Source: Paenibacillaceae bacterium (GTDB lineage Bacteria; Bacillota; Bacilli; Paenibacillales; Paenibacillaceae). From it: DNA of 64,000 bases. The position numbers and the translations under genes are program-made. The notes beneath the pieces are model-generated. The model searched no databases. It saw nothing but the letters and a program-made list of their open reading frames with translations, and was not told where the DNA came from. The stretch spans positions 310,001-374,000 of the forward strand of contig CAAFUF010000003.1 in NCBI GenBank assembly GCA_900766135.1, given 5' to 3'. Shown here one piece after another: positions 1 to 8,613 of the stretch (position 1 is its first letter; every line of letters begins with the position of its first letter).

Positions 1-879
1 GGTGATGAGCAACGCGAGATTGATCAACGAATTAAATAACCCGACGGCCGAGCTGTAGCTCCAGCCGAACTCCAACAAACCCTTGCGGTACACGAATGTC
101 GAAATGACATCCGCGGTCTCGTACGTGACCGGATTGTACAGCAAAATTATCTTTTCGAAACCAACATTAAGCAAATTCCCTATCCGGAGGATGAACATGA
201 TGGTGATAACCGGCAGCAACCCGGGAAGCGTGATATAGAACATCTGCTTAAACCGGCTGGCCCCGTCCATTCGTGCGGCCTCGTATTGCTCGAGATCGAT
301 GCTCATGAGCGCGGCGATGTAGATGATCGATTCCCACCCGATCCGCTGCCAAATCTCGGATAAGACATAGATCGGACGGAACAGCTCGGGTTTCTGCAGC
401 ATGGCTTGCCCATCGTACCCAAACTGCATGAACAGCCGGTTAATGAGGCCATCCGCATTCGTAAAGTCCGTAATGATGCCGCAGATCACCACGAGCGAGA
501 TGAAGTACGGCATATACGTAATGGTTTGGACGACCCGCTTGAAATGGCGGCGGCGCACTTCGTTGATCAGCAAAGCCAAAAGGATCGGTGCCGGAAACTC
601 AAAAACCAGCGTGTACAAACTGATCATGATTGTATTTTTTAGCACGCGCAAGAAATAGTAGCTGCCGAAGAAGTCCTCGAAATGCTTCAGTCCGACCCAA
701 TCGCTTCCGAGAATGCCCTTGATCGGGGAAAAATCCTTAAAGGCGATCACCGCACCGTACATTGGGCCGTAGTGAAAGATCAGATAGTAGGCGACGACGG
801 GAATCATCATGAGATACAAGTACTTGTTCATTCGGAAGTCCCGGATAAACCGGCGTTTGAAGGAGGTTGGTTTGCTCAT
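1..879 (-). CDS. Sugar ABC transporter permease, LplB type (partial, cut by window edge)
   Basis: This is the inner-membrane permease of a carbohydrate importer. The 293 visible codons start MSKPTSFKRRF and run off the left edge without a stop, so the last few residues are missing. Several hydrophobic segments are visible, beginning with YLMMIPVVAYYLIF. The EAA-loop signature 'EAARMDGASRFKQMFYITLP', which contacts the ATPase, is intact. The N-terminal 'YGPMYGAVIAFKDF' is typical of LplB/YtcP-type oligosaccharide permeases. Its binding-protein gene lies just upstream on the same strand (939-2591), so the two form one operon; the second permease is probably beyond the edge. The substrate cannot be read from the sequence. 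Confidence 0.93.
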   Translation of the reverse strand, partial: MSKPTSFKRRFIRDFRMNKYLYLMMIPVVAYYLIFHYGPMYGAVIAFKDFSPIKGILGSDWVGLKHFEDFFGSYYFLRVLKNTIMISLYTLVFEFPAPILLALLINEVRRRHFKRVVQTITYMPYFISLVVICGIITDFTNADGLINRLFMQFGYDGQAMLQKPELFRPIYVLSEIWQRIGWESIIYIAALMSIDLEQYEAARMDGASRFKQMFYITLPGLLPVITIMFILRIGNLLNVGFEKIILLYNPVTYETADVISTFVYRKGLLEFGWSYSSAVGLFNSLINLALLIT

Positions 880-938
880 GCGTTTTCGAATTCACCTCGT
901 TTCTAATCGGGAGGGCTAATAAGCCCTCCCTCATGGCG

Positions 939-2591
939 TTACCGGCTGTTATAGCGCTCCAGCGCCGCAGTCTGGATCTCGATGGCCCGGTCCAGGCGAA
1001 GCGACTTCATTTTCTCCACGTAGCTCTCAAACTGGTCGACGGATTCGTCGCCCAAAATGATCTTGATCGTCATCTCATCCACCAACGTGTTCATGTCGTT
1101 CATGATCGCCGCATATTCCGAGCTTTCCTCGGGCGTTGGCGTAATCGGCGGCAGCTGATATTTCGCGGCATCGGTATTCTTCCAGATTTCGATGGCATCC
1201 CGCTGGGTTTGCAGGGCGAAGAACTGCTCCGCATAACGTTTATCTTGCACGAAAGGCCCGTTGTAGCTGCCGCGGGCATATAGCGAGATCGCTTGCGCCG
1301 GCGCGAGTTTATCCGGATTTTTTATGAGGAGCTCGGTGTATTTCGGATACCCGTCCACCATCTCGTAACTTACGCCTTCCTCCCCGAAGTTGAAGAACAT
1401 ATGGCCTTCCTCGCCGTACCCGTAATCGAGCATCCGTACCGCCAGCTCCGGGTTTTTGGCCGCGGTGGTAATGGCAACCGTGCCTTCGGACGAGTACGCT
1501 TGGTTGCGCTGCCCGAATTTCGGCTTATCGCCTTTGTTCAACACCGGATAAGGCGCCGCCACGAGCACCGCTTTCGGATCGTTCGCCTCGATCAACGGCT
1601 GCCATTTCCCCATGCCGCCGCCGGCATTGCCGATCGTGGCCCCCGTAGCCCCGGAAGCGAGGTTGCTGTCCAGCGCCTTCGTATCGATCGTCGCGATATT
1701 TTTATCGAGCAACCCTTCCTTGTACCAATCCTGGAACAGTCTTAAATATTCCTTGAATCCGGGTTCTGCGGGACCGAACTTGATCACGCCGTCTTCTTGG
1801 TAAAATCCCTGCGTTACCCCGAAAGCGCCAAGGAACGCGCCGTTGTAAGATTCATTGAAGAACCGCGGCTTGCTGACCATCGAGAGCGGGGCGGCAGCCC
1901 CCTTCTTCTCCTTGAACGCCCTCAGCGTTGCGGTCCACTCGTCGATGGTTTCCGGCACCGGCAGTCCCAGGTCATCCAACCAATCCTTGCGGATCATCGG
2001 TCCCTGAAATACCCGCAGATACTCGTCTCCCCGAATGAACGGAAAAACGTAGTAGCTGCCGCTGTCGGTTTTCACCATCTTATCGATGTCCGGATTTTCC
2101 TCTAAATACTTCTTCAAGTTAGGCGCATACTTGTCGATGAGATCGTTCAAACGGAGAATATATCCGTCGCTGATCGCTTTTTCCGGTCCTCCGGGAAAAC
2201 TCATGAAATTGTATTCGATCATGTCCGGCAGGTCGCCCGATGCGAGCATGACGTTAAGCGCTTCGCGGCCTTGACCGGCCGGAGGCGCCAGAAACTCAAG
2301 CGGCACCCCCGTAATCTCCTGCCATTTTTTAAAAAAAGGTACGTCTTGGTGCGTGTTTTTGACGCCAACCAAATTCCCGGTGAGTTCTCCCCAATACGTC
2401 AGCGTCTCCTTCGTTTGGATCGGATACGTCGTTGCTTCAGCCACAGGCGATTTCCCCGGATCGGCTCCCCCTTCGTTCTTGTTCGCATCCCCTGCCTGCC
2501 CTCCGTTCGAACAAGCCAGCAGCGCGGTGCTGAGCATGCCGATGGCCAAAGCGGTGGAGACCCATCGAGTTATGGATTTTGTTTTGTTCAT
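939..2591 (-). CDS. Extracellular sugar-binding lipoprotein (LplA-like, ABC transporter family 1)
   Basis: This is the solute-binding lipoprotein of the importer at 1-879. The chosen start (MNKTKSITRW) has GGAGGGG 8 nt upstream; an in-frame ATG 18 codons earlier has no ribosome-binding site. The signal peptide ends in a lipobox (STALLAC), so Cys is lipidated. At about 550 residues it fits the long LplA-type binding proteins paired with LplB/LplC permeases. The central 'RKDWLDDLGLPVPETIDEW' segment is a family hallmark, and the same motif recurs in the second binding protein at 36,481-38,124. The ligand is unknown, probably an oligosaccharide. Confidence 0.93.
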   Translation of the reverse strand: MNKTKSITRWVSTALAIGMLSTALLACSNGGQAGDANKNEGGADPGKSPVAEATTYPIQTKETLTYWGELTGNLVGVKNTHQDVPFFKKWQEITGVPLEFLAPPAGQGREALNVMLASGDLPDMIEYNFMSFPGGPEKAISDGYILRLNDLIDKYAPNLKKYLEENPDIDKMVKTDSGSYYVFPFIRGDEYLRVFQGPMIRKDWLDDLGLPVPETIDEWTATLRAFKEKKGAAAPLSMVSKPRFFNESYNGAFLGAFGVTQGFYQEDGVIKFGPAEPGFKEYLRLFQDWYKEGLLDKNIATIDTKALDSNLASGATGATIGNAGGGMGKWQPLIEANDPKAVLVAAPYPVLNKGDKPKFGQRNQAYSSEGTVAITTAAKNPELAVRMLDYGYGEEGHMFFNFGEEGVSYEMVDGYPKYTELLIKNPDKLAPAQAISLYARGSYNGPFVQDKRYAEQFFALQTQRDAIEIWKNTDAAKYQLPPITPTPEESSEYAAIMNDMNTLVDEMTIKIILGDESVDQFESYVEKMKSLRLDRAIEIQTAALERYNSR

Positions 2592-2777
2592 GAACCTTTC
2601 CCCCTCCATGATTTGAAATGGGCGGTGTAAACCCATTCCAAGCATACGGGCAGCAAACGGAGCGGGCCTATGGGCAAAAGCTCCAAAGGGATGTTGATTT
2701 CGTAGGGTACGGGGTGATGATTTCTACATTTAGATTGATAATAAGTGAAACACCGGTGAGTTGTTCTATTTTTACTT

Positions 2778-2795
2778 AGACTATAAATATAGTCT
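2778..2795. promoter_or_regulatory. Palindromic operator upstream of the BlaI-like gene
   Basis: AGACTATA-aa-TATAGTCT is an 8-bp inverted repeat with a 2-bp centre, 60 bp before the TTG start of the BlaI-like repressor. It contains a TATAAA that could be a -10 element, so bound repressor would block the promoter. The same palindrome with centre 'at' occurs at 4825-4850, before the gene at 4882. BlaI/MecI repressors bind dyads of this size. Repressor binding is inferred from position and recurrence. Confidence 0.72.
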
Positions 2796-2855
2796 ATCTT
2801 CCAACCGATATATCTTTTGTTAACCTAACGCATCACGGGAAAGGGGAATTTTCTT

Positions 2856-3263
2856 TTGAGAAAAAAGGCACAGAGCATCAGCCCTTCCGAACTGGTCGTC
2901 ATGAAGGTGTTGTGGAAAGAAGGAAAATGCAGCGCCAGTATTATCATTGATATCGTATCGAAGGAAGCCGAATGGCATTTCCGCACGATTAAGACGCTGC
3001 TGCGAAATTTGGTAAGGAAACAATTCGTGGGCTTTCAGGTGGATGCACACGACAGCCGTATCTATTACTACTTTCCTCTCATTGAAGAGGAAGCTTATTT
3101 GCGGCAGGAGCGACAGCAATTTCTGGACATGTATTATGATGGGAACAGGCACTCCCTTCTGGCCGGATTCCTTCAGGACGGAGGATTGTCCCCACGCGAG
3201 GCGGAAATGCTGAAACGGATGCTGGCCCATAAAGACGAGTCCCGCGGGGATGAGCGCCCCTGA
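2856..3263 (+). CDS. BlaI/MecI/CopY-family transcriptional repressor
   Basis: A 135-aa winged-helix repressor. The N-terminal half (about residues 8-75) reads SPSELVVMKVLWKEGKCSAS... then ...FRTIKTLLRNLVRK, the classic Penicillinase_R recognition helix. The C-terminal half is the dimerisation and protease-cleavage region. It starts at TTG, with GGGAAAGGGG upstream. Its stop codon overlaps the ATG of the M56 protease gene (TGATG), the arrangement of blaI-blaR1 and mecI-mecR1 pairs. In that paradigm an active membrane protease leads to cleavage of the repressor and de-repression. A palindrome at 2778-2795 suggests autoregulation. No beta-lactamase gene is nearby; the likely target is the gene at 4882. 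Confidence 0.93.
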   Translation: MRKKAQSISPSELVVMKVLWKEGKCSASIIIDIVSKEAEWHFRTIKTLLRNLVRKQFVGFQVDAHDSRIYYYFPLIEEEAYLRQERQQFLDMYYDGNRHSLLAGFLQDGGLSPREAEMLKRMLAHKDESRGDERP

Positions 3264-4795
3264 TGGATATCCTGCTGCCTATGCTCGCCTTGAAAGGAAT
3301 CGAACTGACGCTGGCGGCATCCGTGATCGTGATCCTCATCCTGATGCTACGCCGGTTCGGCCGCAAATGGCTGGGGCCTCGAACGCTATGCGGGCTCTGG
3401 CTCCTCCTCCTGATCAAGCTATGCCTGCCTTTCTCGATCCCGAGTCCCACCAGCATCGAAAACTGGACGGACTCCTATCTGTACGAACGGCAATTCAGCG
3501 TCGGCGCCACGTTCTCTTTCATTGGAAGGAGCTGGAGCGAAGTCAGAGACCATCTATTCGGCCCCTCCGTCCCTTCATTCCCTTCCCGGGAAACGCGGAT
3601 GTACCGAGACGGTGAAGAAACCTGGATTTCCCTGTCTCCGATTGAGCGCCCTTTGCTTGAATCCACACGCAGCCAATCGAGTCTAACGGAGGTTGTTATT
3701 GCGTTCGCCTGCGTATGGATTGGCGGGATTTGCATTTATGCGGCCATCGAAGGGACACGAAGGCGCCGGACGCGCCGGCTTATCCGTTCCGCACTTCCGT
3801 GCGAGGACCGGGAACTGCTTGTGCTGTTCAACAAATGCCAGGAGGAAGCCGGCATACGCGGGCATGTCCGTCTAATGAGATCGGGGATTCCCTTCCCCGC
3901 GCTTCACGGATTACTCCGGCCGGTCATTTTACTGCCATTCGATTACGATAGAAACTATTCGGCGGAGGATTTGCGGTTTATTCTGTTACATGAGCTGATG
4001 CATTTCAAACATAAAGACATTTTCTTTCTCGGTATGTCCCGTGCCTTGCAGATCGCCCATTGGATAAATCCGCTCGTAAGCTTGGCCACGCACAAATATA
4101 GAGACGATCTGGAAATCCGCTGCGATTCGCGCGTGCTGCAGCTGCTCAGCCTGGAGGAACAGACGCGTTACGGGATGTTGCTCATACGACAAGGAGAGTT
4201 GAACAGTTCGCTTCCTCTTCCAGGAAGCGGTGCGAACTTGGTGGCCAGGCACACTCCATTGGCGGAACGGATCAGAATGATCGCCAATTTCCGTGCCGGG
4301 CACCAGGGCAAGCTCAAGGCCATCCCGGGTGTCTGTCTGTGTGTTGTCCTAGCCATTTGCCTGCTCCCTTCAAATCAGCTTTACGCTGCTTTATATGCGG
4401 ATAATACCCCCCGGCTCTACGCGTTTTGGTTGGATAAAGATGCCGATCCGCGCAGTCAGTCGACCTTATCCAGCATGGCAGAGCAAATGAGCGGTCTTCC
4501 GTCCAACAACCCGAGCGTCTCTATGCTACTCAAATCGAACTTCGAAAGCTTGCCGCTTGAGCAACTGCGGGCCCGTTTACGGATGCTCTCGGAGACCGAA
4601 AGGGATGATCCGATCTATGTGGATACGCGGCCGATTCGCGATTCAATCCGGGAACTAGGATTACGGGAAGGACATGTACTGATCATGGCGCAATATCCAT
4701 ACTATTACGTCAAGTATTGGGGTTTCGGTGTCGGCAAAAGCGTGCTGACGGACCTGTCCAGCCTCGAACGGTTGGAACAACTGGCCTTGTACTGA
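3263..4795 (+). CDS. M56-family (BlaR1-like) membrane metalloprotease with an atypical C-terminal domain
   Basis: A 510-aa integral membrane zinc protease, partner of the preceding BlaI-like repressor. Hydrophobic segments lie near residues 13-31, 42-60, 142-162 and 355-375. The zinc motif HELMH is at 243-247, with a likely third ligand Glu in 'DDLEIRCD' near 284. BlaR1 and MecR1 carry a roughly 250-aa penicillin-binding sensor after the last membrane segment. Here only about 130 residues follow, and no SxxK, SxN or KTG motif is present, so the signal is not a beta-lactam sensed in the usual way. The C-terminal segment (about 380-510) resembles nothing I know. It is probably a signal-sensing membrane protease that inactivates the 2856 repressor. 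Confidence 0.9.
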   Translation: MDILLPMLALKGIELTLAASVIVILILMLRRFGRKWLGPRTLCGLWLLLLIKLCLPFSIPSPTSIENWTDSYLYERQFSVGATFSFIGRSWSEVRDHLFGPSVPSFPSRETRMYRDGEETWISLSPIERPLLESTRSQSSLTEVVIAFACVWIGGICIYAAIEGTRRRRTRRLIRSALPCEDRELLVLFNKCQEEAGIRGHVRLMRSGIPFPALHGLLRPVILLPFDYDRNYSAEDLRFILLHELMHFKHKDIFFLGMSRALQIAHWINPLVSLATHKYRDDLEIRCDSRVLQLLSLEEQTRYGMLLIRQGELNSSLPLPGSGANLVARHTPLAERIRMIANFRAGHQGKLKAIPGVCLCVVLAICLLPSNQLYAALYADNTPRLYAFWLDKDADPRSQSTLSSMAEQMSGLPSNNPSVSMLLKSNFESLPLEQLRARLRMLSETERDDPIYVDTRPIRDSIRELGLREGHVLIMAQYPYYYVKYWGFGVGKSVLTDLSSLERLEQLALY

Positions 4796-4824
4796 CAGAA
4801 TAGCAGGCAGGAGTTTTTTTTGGT

Positions 4825-4850
4825 AAAAAGACTATAATTATAGTCTTTTT
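4825..4850. promoter_or_regulatory. Perfect 26-bp palindromic operator upstream of the 4882 gene
   Basis: A perfect 26-bp palindrome with core AGACTATA-at-TATAGTCT, flanked by A5 and T5. It lies 31 bp before the ATG at 4882 and just after the M56 gene. The core matches the operator at 2778-2795 except for the 2-bp centre. It includes TATAAT, a perfect -10 hexamer. This places the orphan gene in the regulon of the BlaI-like repressor. With its A/T flanks it could also work as a terminator hairpin for the M56 transcript. Confidence 0.75.
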
Positions 4851-4881
4851 ATAAATCAGATGAACGAAAGGATGATCATCA

Positions 4882-5250
4882 ATGCAAGTCGCTTTATTGG
4901 GAGATCACGTATGCAGTTGCATGGAATCCCCGGGCCGAAAATTTGAAGTGGGAAACGAGGCTAAGGTTTTTTCAAGTTACCTGAATTCGATGTTAGCAGA
5001 AACGCCATCCCTTAATTCCTATCCGTATGTGGGACTTTCAGCGATGGGGCTGGGCAATTCCCTGCAATCCCCTTACTCCATGCTGTTCCCGCTGCTAGCC
5101 GGATTGGGCAGCCGGAACAGCGGACGGATTAGCCTGGCGCTTATGTCAAACGCCGGACGAGGAATCCTGTCCCCAGGCTACGGCTATGCGACGGGATGGG
5201 GAGCGAACCGCCTATTAAACAGCAATTCCGGCTTCGATCTAAGACTATAG
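4882..5250 (+). CDS. Orphan 122-aa protein, predicted target of the BlaI/M56 pair
   Basis: I do not recognise this protein. It starts MQVALLGDHVCSC, has Cys at 11 and 13, and no clear signal peptide or membrane span. The second half is rich in Gly, Ser, Leu and Asn (GLSAMGLGNSLQSPYSMLFP..., GRGILSPGYGYATGWGANR). The ribosome-binding site is GAAAGG, about 11 nt upstream. It lies 86 bp downstream of the M56 protease gene on the same strand and has the same palindromic operator as the BlaI-like gene. It is therefore likely the regulated output of that system. It could be a secreted or processed peptide precursor or a stress protein; the sequence does not decide. Confidence 0.6.
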   Translation: MQVALLGDHVCSCMESPGRKFEVGNEAKVFSSYLNSMLAETPSLNSYPYVGLSAMGLGNSLQSPYSMLFPLLAGLGSRNSGRISLALMSNAGRGILSPGYGYATGWGANRLLNSNSGFDLRL

Positions 5251-5260
5251 CAAGATCGCG

Positions 5261-5297
5261 TCCGGTAACCGGCAGCTATGTTTGGCCGGTTGCCGGA
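5261..5297 (+). terminator. Stem-loop after the 4882 gene
   Basis: A 13-bp stem (TCCGGTAACCGGC pairing with GCCGGTTGCCGGA, one G-U pair) around an 11-nt loop, 10 bp after the stop at 5250. No U-tract follows, so it may stabilise mRNA rather than act as a classic terminator. Confidence 0.5.
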
Positions 5298-5462
5298 TAT
5301 GATCCTCGATACCGCTCATTCATTTCCAATAGAAGCTTGGATTTATCTGTTTCACCCATGTTCAGTCGATGATACAATGGTTGCGTGAATGAGATATAGA
5401 ATAAGCAATTATCCTCCCTGATTCTATCCCAGAATACAACAATCCAAGGAGCTTGCAAATAT

Positions 5463-6458
5463 ATGGAATCGAACCAAGCCTACTCTAGGGCCATCCTGGC
5501 CGACTATCCGCTGCCTCCGGTCCTGCAAATTGAAGAGCGCGACAGCGGCATGAACAATACCACCCGCTACGCCGTCCTTGAGAACGGACAGGTTCAGGTT
5601 CTGCGCATTTACGAGAACCACCGCTCGACCCAGAAGCTGGCGGTCGAGCACGAGCTCCTGCTCCAACTGGCACGGCAAGCGCTGCCGTTTCAAATTCCTT
5701 GCCCCCTCCGCACTTCGCAAGGCGGCACCTGGACGACCGCACCGGACGGTAAACTGGCGGCGTTGTTCAGTTATTTGCCCGGCGCAAAACCGGCAGATGA
5801 TCGCCACGACCTGGCTTACGCCTACGGGCGGGTTGCGGGCCAACTCACCTCGGCCATGGAAGGGATGCAGCTGGAAGCCTCCCCCTCTTATCCGCCGTAT
5901 GATGAGCTGCTTGATCCGGACACGGAAGAAGCGGCGGTGAGCGCCCGCCGCCTCTATCAGACGGATCCCGATCTCACCGCGCTAGCCGGAGAGGCCGGCG
6001 TTCTGCTGGACGTCCTGGACTCGTTGTCCGGCAAGGCCGAATCCCTCCGCCGCTTGAAACGGCAATGGATACACGGCGACTTCTCGTACGACAACGTCCT
6101 CGTGGAAGGCGGGAATATTCTCGCCGTGCTCGACTTCGAGTTCGCCACCCGCGACCTCCGGGCAATGGAACTCGCCGTTTGCTTGGCCGAGCAGCTCTCC
6201 GCTCCCGGCGGGCTCTCGGTGAACGTCGTGAAGGACATGTTGGCAGGATACCGCAGTGTCCGTGCGCTGGAAACCGAGGAACTGAGATGGCTGCCGGAGT
6301 TGATTCAGCTTCGGAAGCTGGATGTGTTTCTGCACTTCCTGCACCGCTATCAAACGAGGCTTGATCCGGTACGGGTTCTGCAGGATCAGACGAAGAAATC
6401 CGCGGACGTCTGCCGCTTTATACGCACACAGGCCGATTGGATCCGGCGAAGCCTGTGA
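5463..6458 (+). CDS. APH/choline-kinase-fold phosphotransferase
   Basis: A 331-aa small-molecule kinase of the aminoglycoside phosphotransferase family. The catalytic loop 'WIHGDFSYDNVLVEGG' (Brenner motif H-G-D-x-x-x-x-N) and the metal-binding 'AVLDFEFATRD' are intact. The N-lobe (MNNTTRYAVLENGQVQVLRIYEN...) fits the ATP-binding beta-sheet. Length and overall pattern resemble the homoserine kinase type II/YtmP-like branch more than true aminoglycoside-resistance enzymes, so a metabolic substrate is likelier than a drug. The RBS AAGGAG lies 11 nt before the ATG. The WYL regulator starts 27 bp after the stop and is probably co-transcribed. Confidence 0.88.
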   Translation: MESNQAYSRAILADYPLPPVLQIEERDSGMNNTTRYAVLENGQVQVLRIYENHRSTQKLAVEHELLLQLARQALPFQIPCPLRTSQGGTWTTAPDGKLAALFSYLPGAKPADDRHDLAYAYGRVAGQLTSAMEGMQLEASPSYPPYDELLDPDTEEAAVSARRLYQTDPDLTALAGEAGVLLDVLDSLSGKAESLRRLKRQWIHGDFSYDNVLVEGGNILAVLDFEFATRDLRAMELAVCLAEQLSAPGGLSVNVVKDMLAGYRSVRALETEELRWLPELIQLRKLDVFLHFLHRYQTRLDPVRVLQDQTKKSADVCRFIRTQADWIRRSL

Positions 6459-6485
6459 TATTCGAACCGAACGAAGGAGATACCT

Positions 6486-7403
6486 ATGAAATTGGAGCGA
6501 TTGATCTCCATCATTTATAAGCTGTTGAATCACGATGTTCTGTCGGCTGCCACACTGGCCGAGGAATTTCAGGTTTCCCCAAGAACCATCTATCGGGATA
6601 TCGATGTGCTCTGCGCCGCCGGCTTCCCGGTCGTCTCGTATCAGGGCACGAACGGCGGATACGGCATCATGGACGGCTACAAAATGGATAAAAGCCTGCT
6701 GGGTTCCTACGACGTGGCCTCTCTGATCACCGTACTGAACAGCCTCTCGTCCGTATTTGAAGATGAACGTGCGCAAGGAACCATCGAGCGTTTGCAAACC
6801 ATTGAACCGGAGTATCGGACACCAAGTCTGGCGGTGGATTTGGAAACCCGCCGAACGGATCTCGGCGTGCTCCCTCTATTGCGCTCAGCCATCATGCAGC
6901 GAAATCTCGTTTGTTTCGATTACATCAATACGCAGAATGAACGCCGGGCCCGCGAACTGGAGCCGCTGCGCCTTCATTTCAAATTTGGCAATTGGTACGT
7001 TTACGGATATTGCCGTTCCCGTCAAGATTATCGGGAGTTTCGTCTATCTCGAATGTTGAATGTATGGTTGACACAGGATACGTTTGAGCCGCATCCTGAA
7101 GCCTTGGAACCGAACAATAACGATCAAAAGGCTTGGGAGGGACAGATGGAAGACGTTGTGATTCGGGTCCATCCTGAGGCGTTGGCGGATGTGATGGATC
7201 AGTTTCACCAGGCGGAGAAGCAATTTCACGACGATGGGAGTATGACGGTCCGGATTCCTGTGTATCAGCCCCTTTCCGCGCGCTGGCTTTGGTCCATTCT
7301 GCTCAGCTTTGGCGGCGGCGCCGAAGTCCTCGAGCCGCCTAAACTTCGCGGGATCATCAAGGAACAACTGCAAAATGCGCTTAAACTTTATGAAGAAGTA
7401 TGA
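6486..7403 (+). CDS. HTH-WYL (YafY-type) transcriptional regulator
   Basis: A 305-aa regulator. It has an N-terminal DeoR/HTH_11-type winged helix (about residues 5-60, with 'SPRTIYRDIDVLCAAGFPV' as recognition helix and wing). A WYL ligand-sensing domain follows (about 140-220, '...NWYVYGYCRSRQDYREFRLSRM'), then a C-terminal WCX region. It has a strong RBS (GAAGGAG) 7 nt before the ATG. Regulators of this class commonly sit beside DinB or stress genes, and the next gene here is a DinB-family protein about 80 bp downstream on the same strand. The effector is unknown. Confidence 0.92.
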   Translation: MKLERLISIIYKLLNHDVLSAATLAEEFQVSPRTIYRDIDVLCAAGFPVVSYQGTNGGYGIMDGYKMDKSLLGSYDVASLITVLNSLSSVFEDERAQGTIERLQTIEPEYRTPSLAVDLETRRTDLGVLPLLRSAIMQRNLVCFDYINTQNERRARELEPLRLHFKFGNWYVYGYCRSRQDYREFRLSRMLNVWLTQDTFEPHPEALEPNNNDQKAWEGQMEDVVIRVHPEALADVMDQFHQAEKQFHDDGSMTVRIPVYQPLSARWLWSILLSFGGGAEVLEPPKLRGIIKEQLQNALKLYEEV

Positions 7404-7484
7404 CAGTCCGTTGTCATATTTCTTTTTTTATAATCGGGACAGAAGCAAAAACAAATCCAACAATGATCCAAAGGAGCGATACGA

Positions 7485-8075
7485 TTGACGAATTATCCGG
7501 AAGAAATGTACAACTACCACGTTTGGGCGAACCAAACGATTCTGGGAAGAATCCGGGAACTCCCCTTCTCCGTATTAAGCCAGGAAGTAAACAGCTCGTT
7601 CCCCACCCTTGCCCATGCGCTAAGTCATATTTATGCCGTGGATCAGATGTGGTATCTGGTGTTAACGGGGATGGAGATGCCTGAAGCGTTTCAAGCAACA
7701 CGGCCGCTAAACGAGCGTGTCCTGAAGTCCGTGGATGAGTATGCCAACGCTTATGCCGAGTTAGCCGAACAATTCGGTACCTGGTTCCAAAGCCAACCCG
7801 ATTTGGAGCAAAGCGTGCTGTTGAATAATCCGTTCGCCGGTCCCTGCCAAACCCGCCGATCGGAAATGGTGCTGCATCTGGTCAACCATGGTTCCTACCA
7901 CAGGGGCAACGTATCGACCATGCTGCGCCAGCTCGGCCACGCCTCCACCATGAACGACTATGCGTTATATTGGTATCAGAAACCTGCGGGCTCCTCAAAT
8001 AAAAGCGATGGAGATCGAACAGCTGCTTCCCGTGAAATCAAGAGAAGAACTGAGGAGTTGGCTGCAGAAGAATAG
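7485..8075 (+). CDS. DinB/YfiT-family putative metal-dependent protein with extended C-terminus
   Basis: A four-helix-bundle DinB-family protein starting at TTG, with AAAGGAG upstream. The metal-binding histidines are visible: one in 'LAHALSHIYAVDQMW' near residue 50 and two in 'HLVNHGSYHRGN' near 130. The fold normally ends near 'DYALYWYQK' (about residue 167). Here some 30 further polar residues (SSNKSDGDRTAASREIKRRTEELAAEE) follow, in a frame that overlaps the start of the next gene by 68 bp. The tail is therefore probably read-through into former downstream sequence after loss of a stop. DinB proteins are thiol- or metal-dependent transferases; the substrate is unknown. Confidence 0.9.
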   Translation: MTNYPEEMYNYHVWANQTILGRIRELPFSVLSQEVNSSFPTLAHALSHIYAVDQMWYLVLTGMEMPEAFQATRPLNERVLKSVDEYANAYAELAEQFGTWFQSQPDLEQSVLLNNPFAGPCQTRRSEMVLHLVNHGSYHRGNVSTMLRQLGHASTMNDYALYWYQKPAGSSNKSDGDRTAASREIKRRTEELAAEE

Positions 8076-8523
8076 CCGGACCGTGAAACCTTGTTGGGTC
8101 GTTGTCGGCATGAAGCCATCTCCGGATATCCTGTCCTATTTGGATGCGGTCGAAGAGGCATTGTGCTTTGGCTGGATCGACAGCATCAAGAAGAAGCTCA
8201 ACGAAACGGGGACAGCGCAAAGGCTGTCTCCTCGCAGGAACAAGAGTTCATGGACGGAATTGAATAAAGAACGGGGCCGCCGCCTGGAGAAGCTGGGATG
8301 CATGACCGATGAAGGACGAAGGGTTCTTCACGAATTGGATTCCGATTCCTTTCGGATCGACAGCGTTATAGAACAACGGCTGCGAGAGGATCCGAAGGTA
8401 TACGAAAACTTCTTGTCTTTCCCGGCTCTTTATCAAAGAGTTCGGATCGATACGATCCAAAGCGTCAAAAACCAACCCGAATTATTTAAGAGTAGATTAG
8501 ACAAATTTTTGATAAACACGTAA
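8008..8523 (+). CDS. YdeI/OmpD-associated-family protein
   Basis: A 171-aa YdeI-type protein starting MEIEQLLPVKSREELRSWLQKN. The family core 'KPCWVVVGMKPSPDILSYLDAVEEALCFGWIDSIKKKLNE' and '...RLSPRRNKSSWTELNKERGRRLEKLG' is clear, as is the C-terminal bacteriocin-protection-like region 'FLSFPALYQRVRIDTIQ'. An in-frame ATG 16 codons earlier lies deep inside the DinB gene and is less likely. It overlaps the DinB reading frame by 68 bp in another frame. No function is established for the subfamily; some homologues are linked to peptide-antibiotic tolerance. Confidence 0.88.
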   Translation: MEIEQLLPVKSREELRSWLQKNSRTVKPCWVVVGMKPSPDILSYLDAVEEALCFGWIDSIKKKLNETGTAQRLSPRRNKSSWTELNKERGRRLEKLGCMTDEGRRVLHELDSDSFRIDSVIEQRLREDPKVYENFLSFPALYQRVRIDTIQSVKNQPELFKSRLDKFLINT

Positions 8524-8613
8524 GAAAATAAAATGTACGGCCAGTGGCATGATCATGGTCGCTTGCTGGAAGATTAGATGGCGCCCGATCGAACGGAGTG
8601 CCTGAAAAAAATG

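Noticed and set aside
1293..2630. Several + strand ORFs of 60-150 codons opposite the binding-protein gene
   Set aside because: They are antisense shadows of a clear lipoprotein gene, without ribosome-binding sites or family character.
2856..5250. Beta-lactam resistance operon (blaI-blaR1-bla)
   Set aside because: The M56 protein lacks SxxK/KTG sensor motifs and the output gene is not a beta-lactamase.
5463..6458. Aminoglycoside-resistance phosphotransferase
   Set aside because: The fold is the same, but the sequence looks closer to metabolic homoserine/choline-kinase-like members, with no resistance context.
5982..6797. 271-codon minus-strand ORF spanning the APH kinase and WYL genes
   Set aside because: It crosses two well-supported + strand genes and shows no domain.
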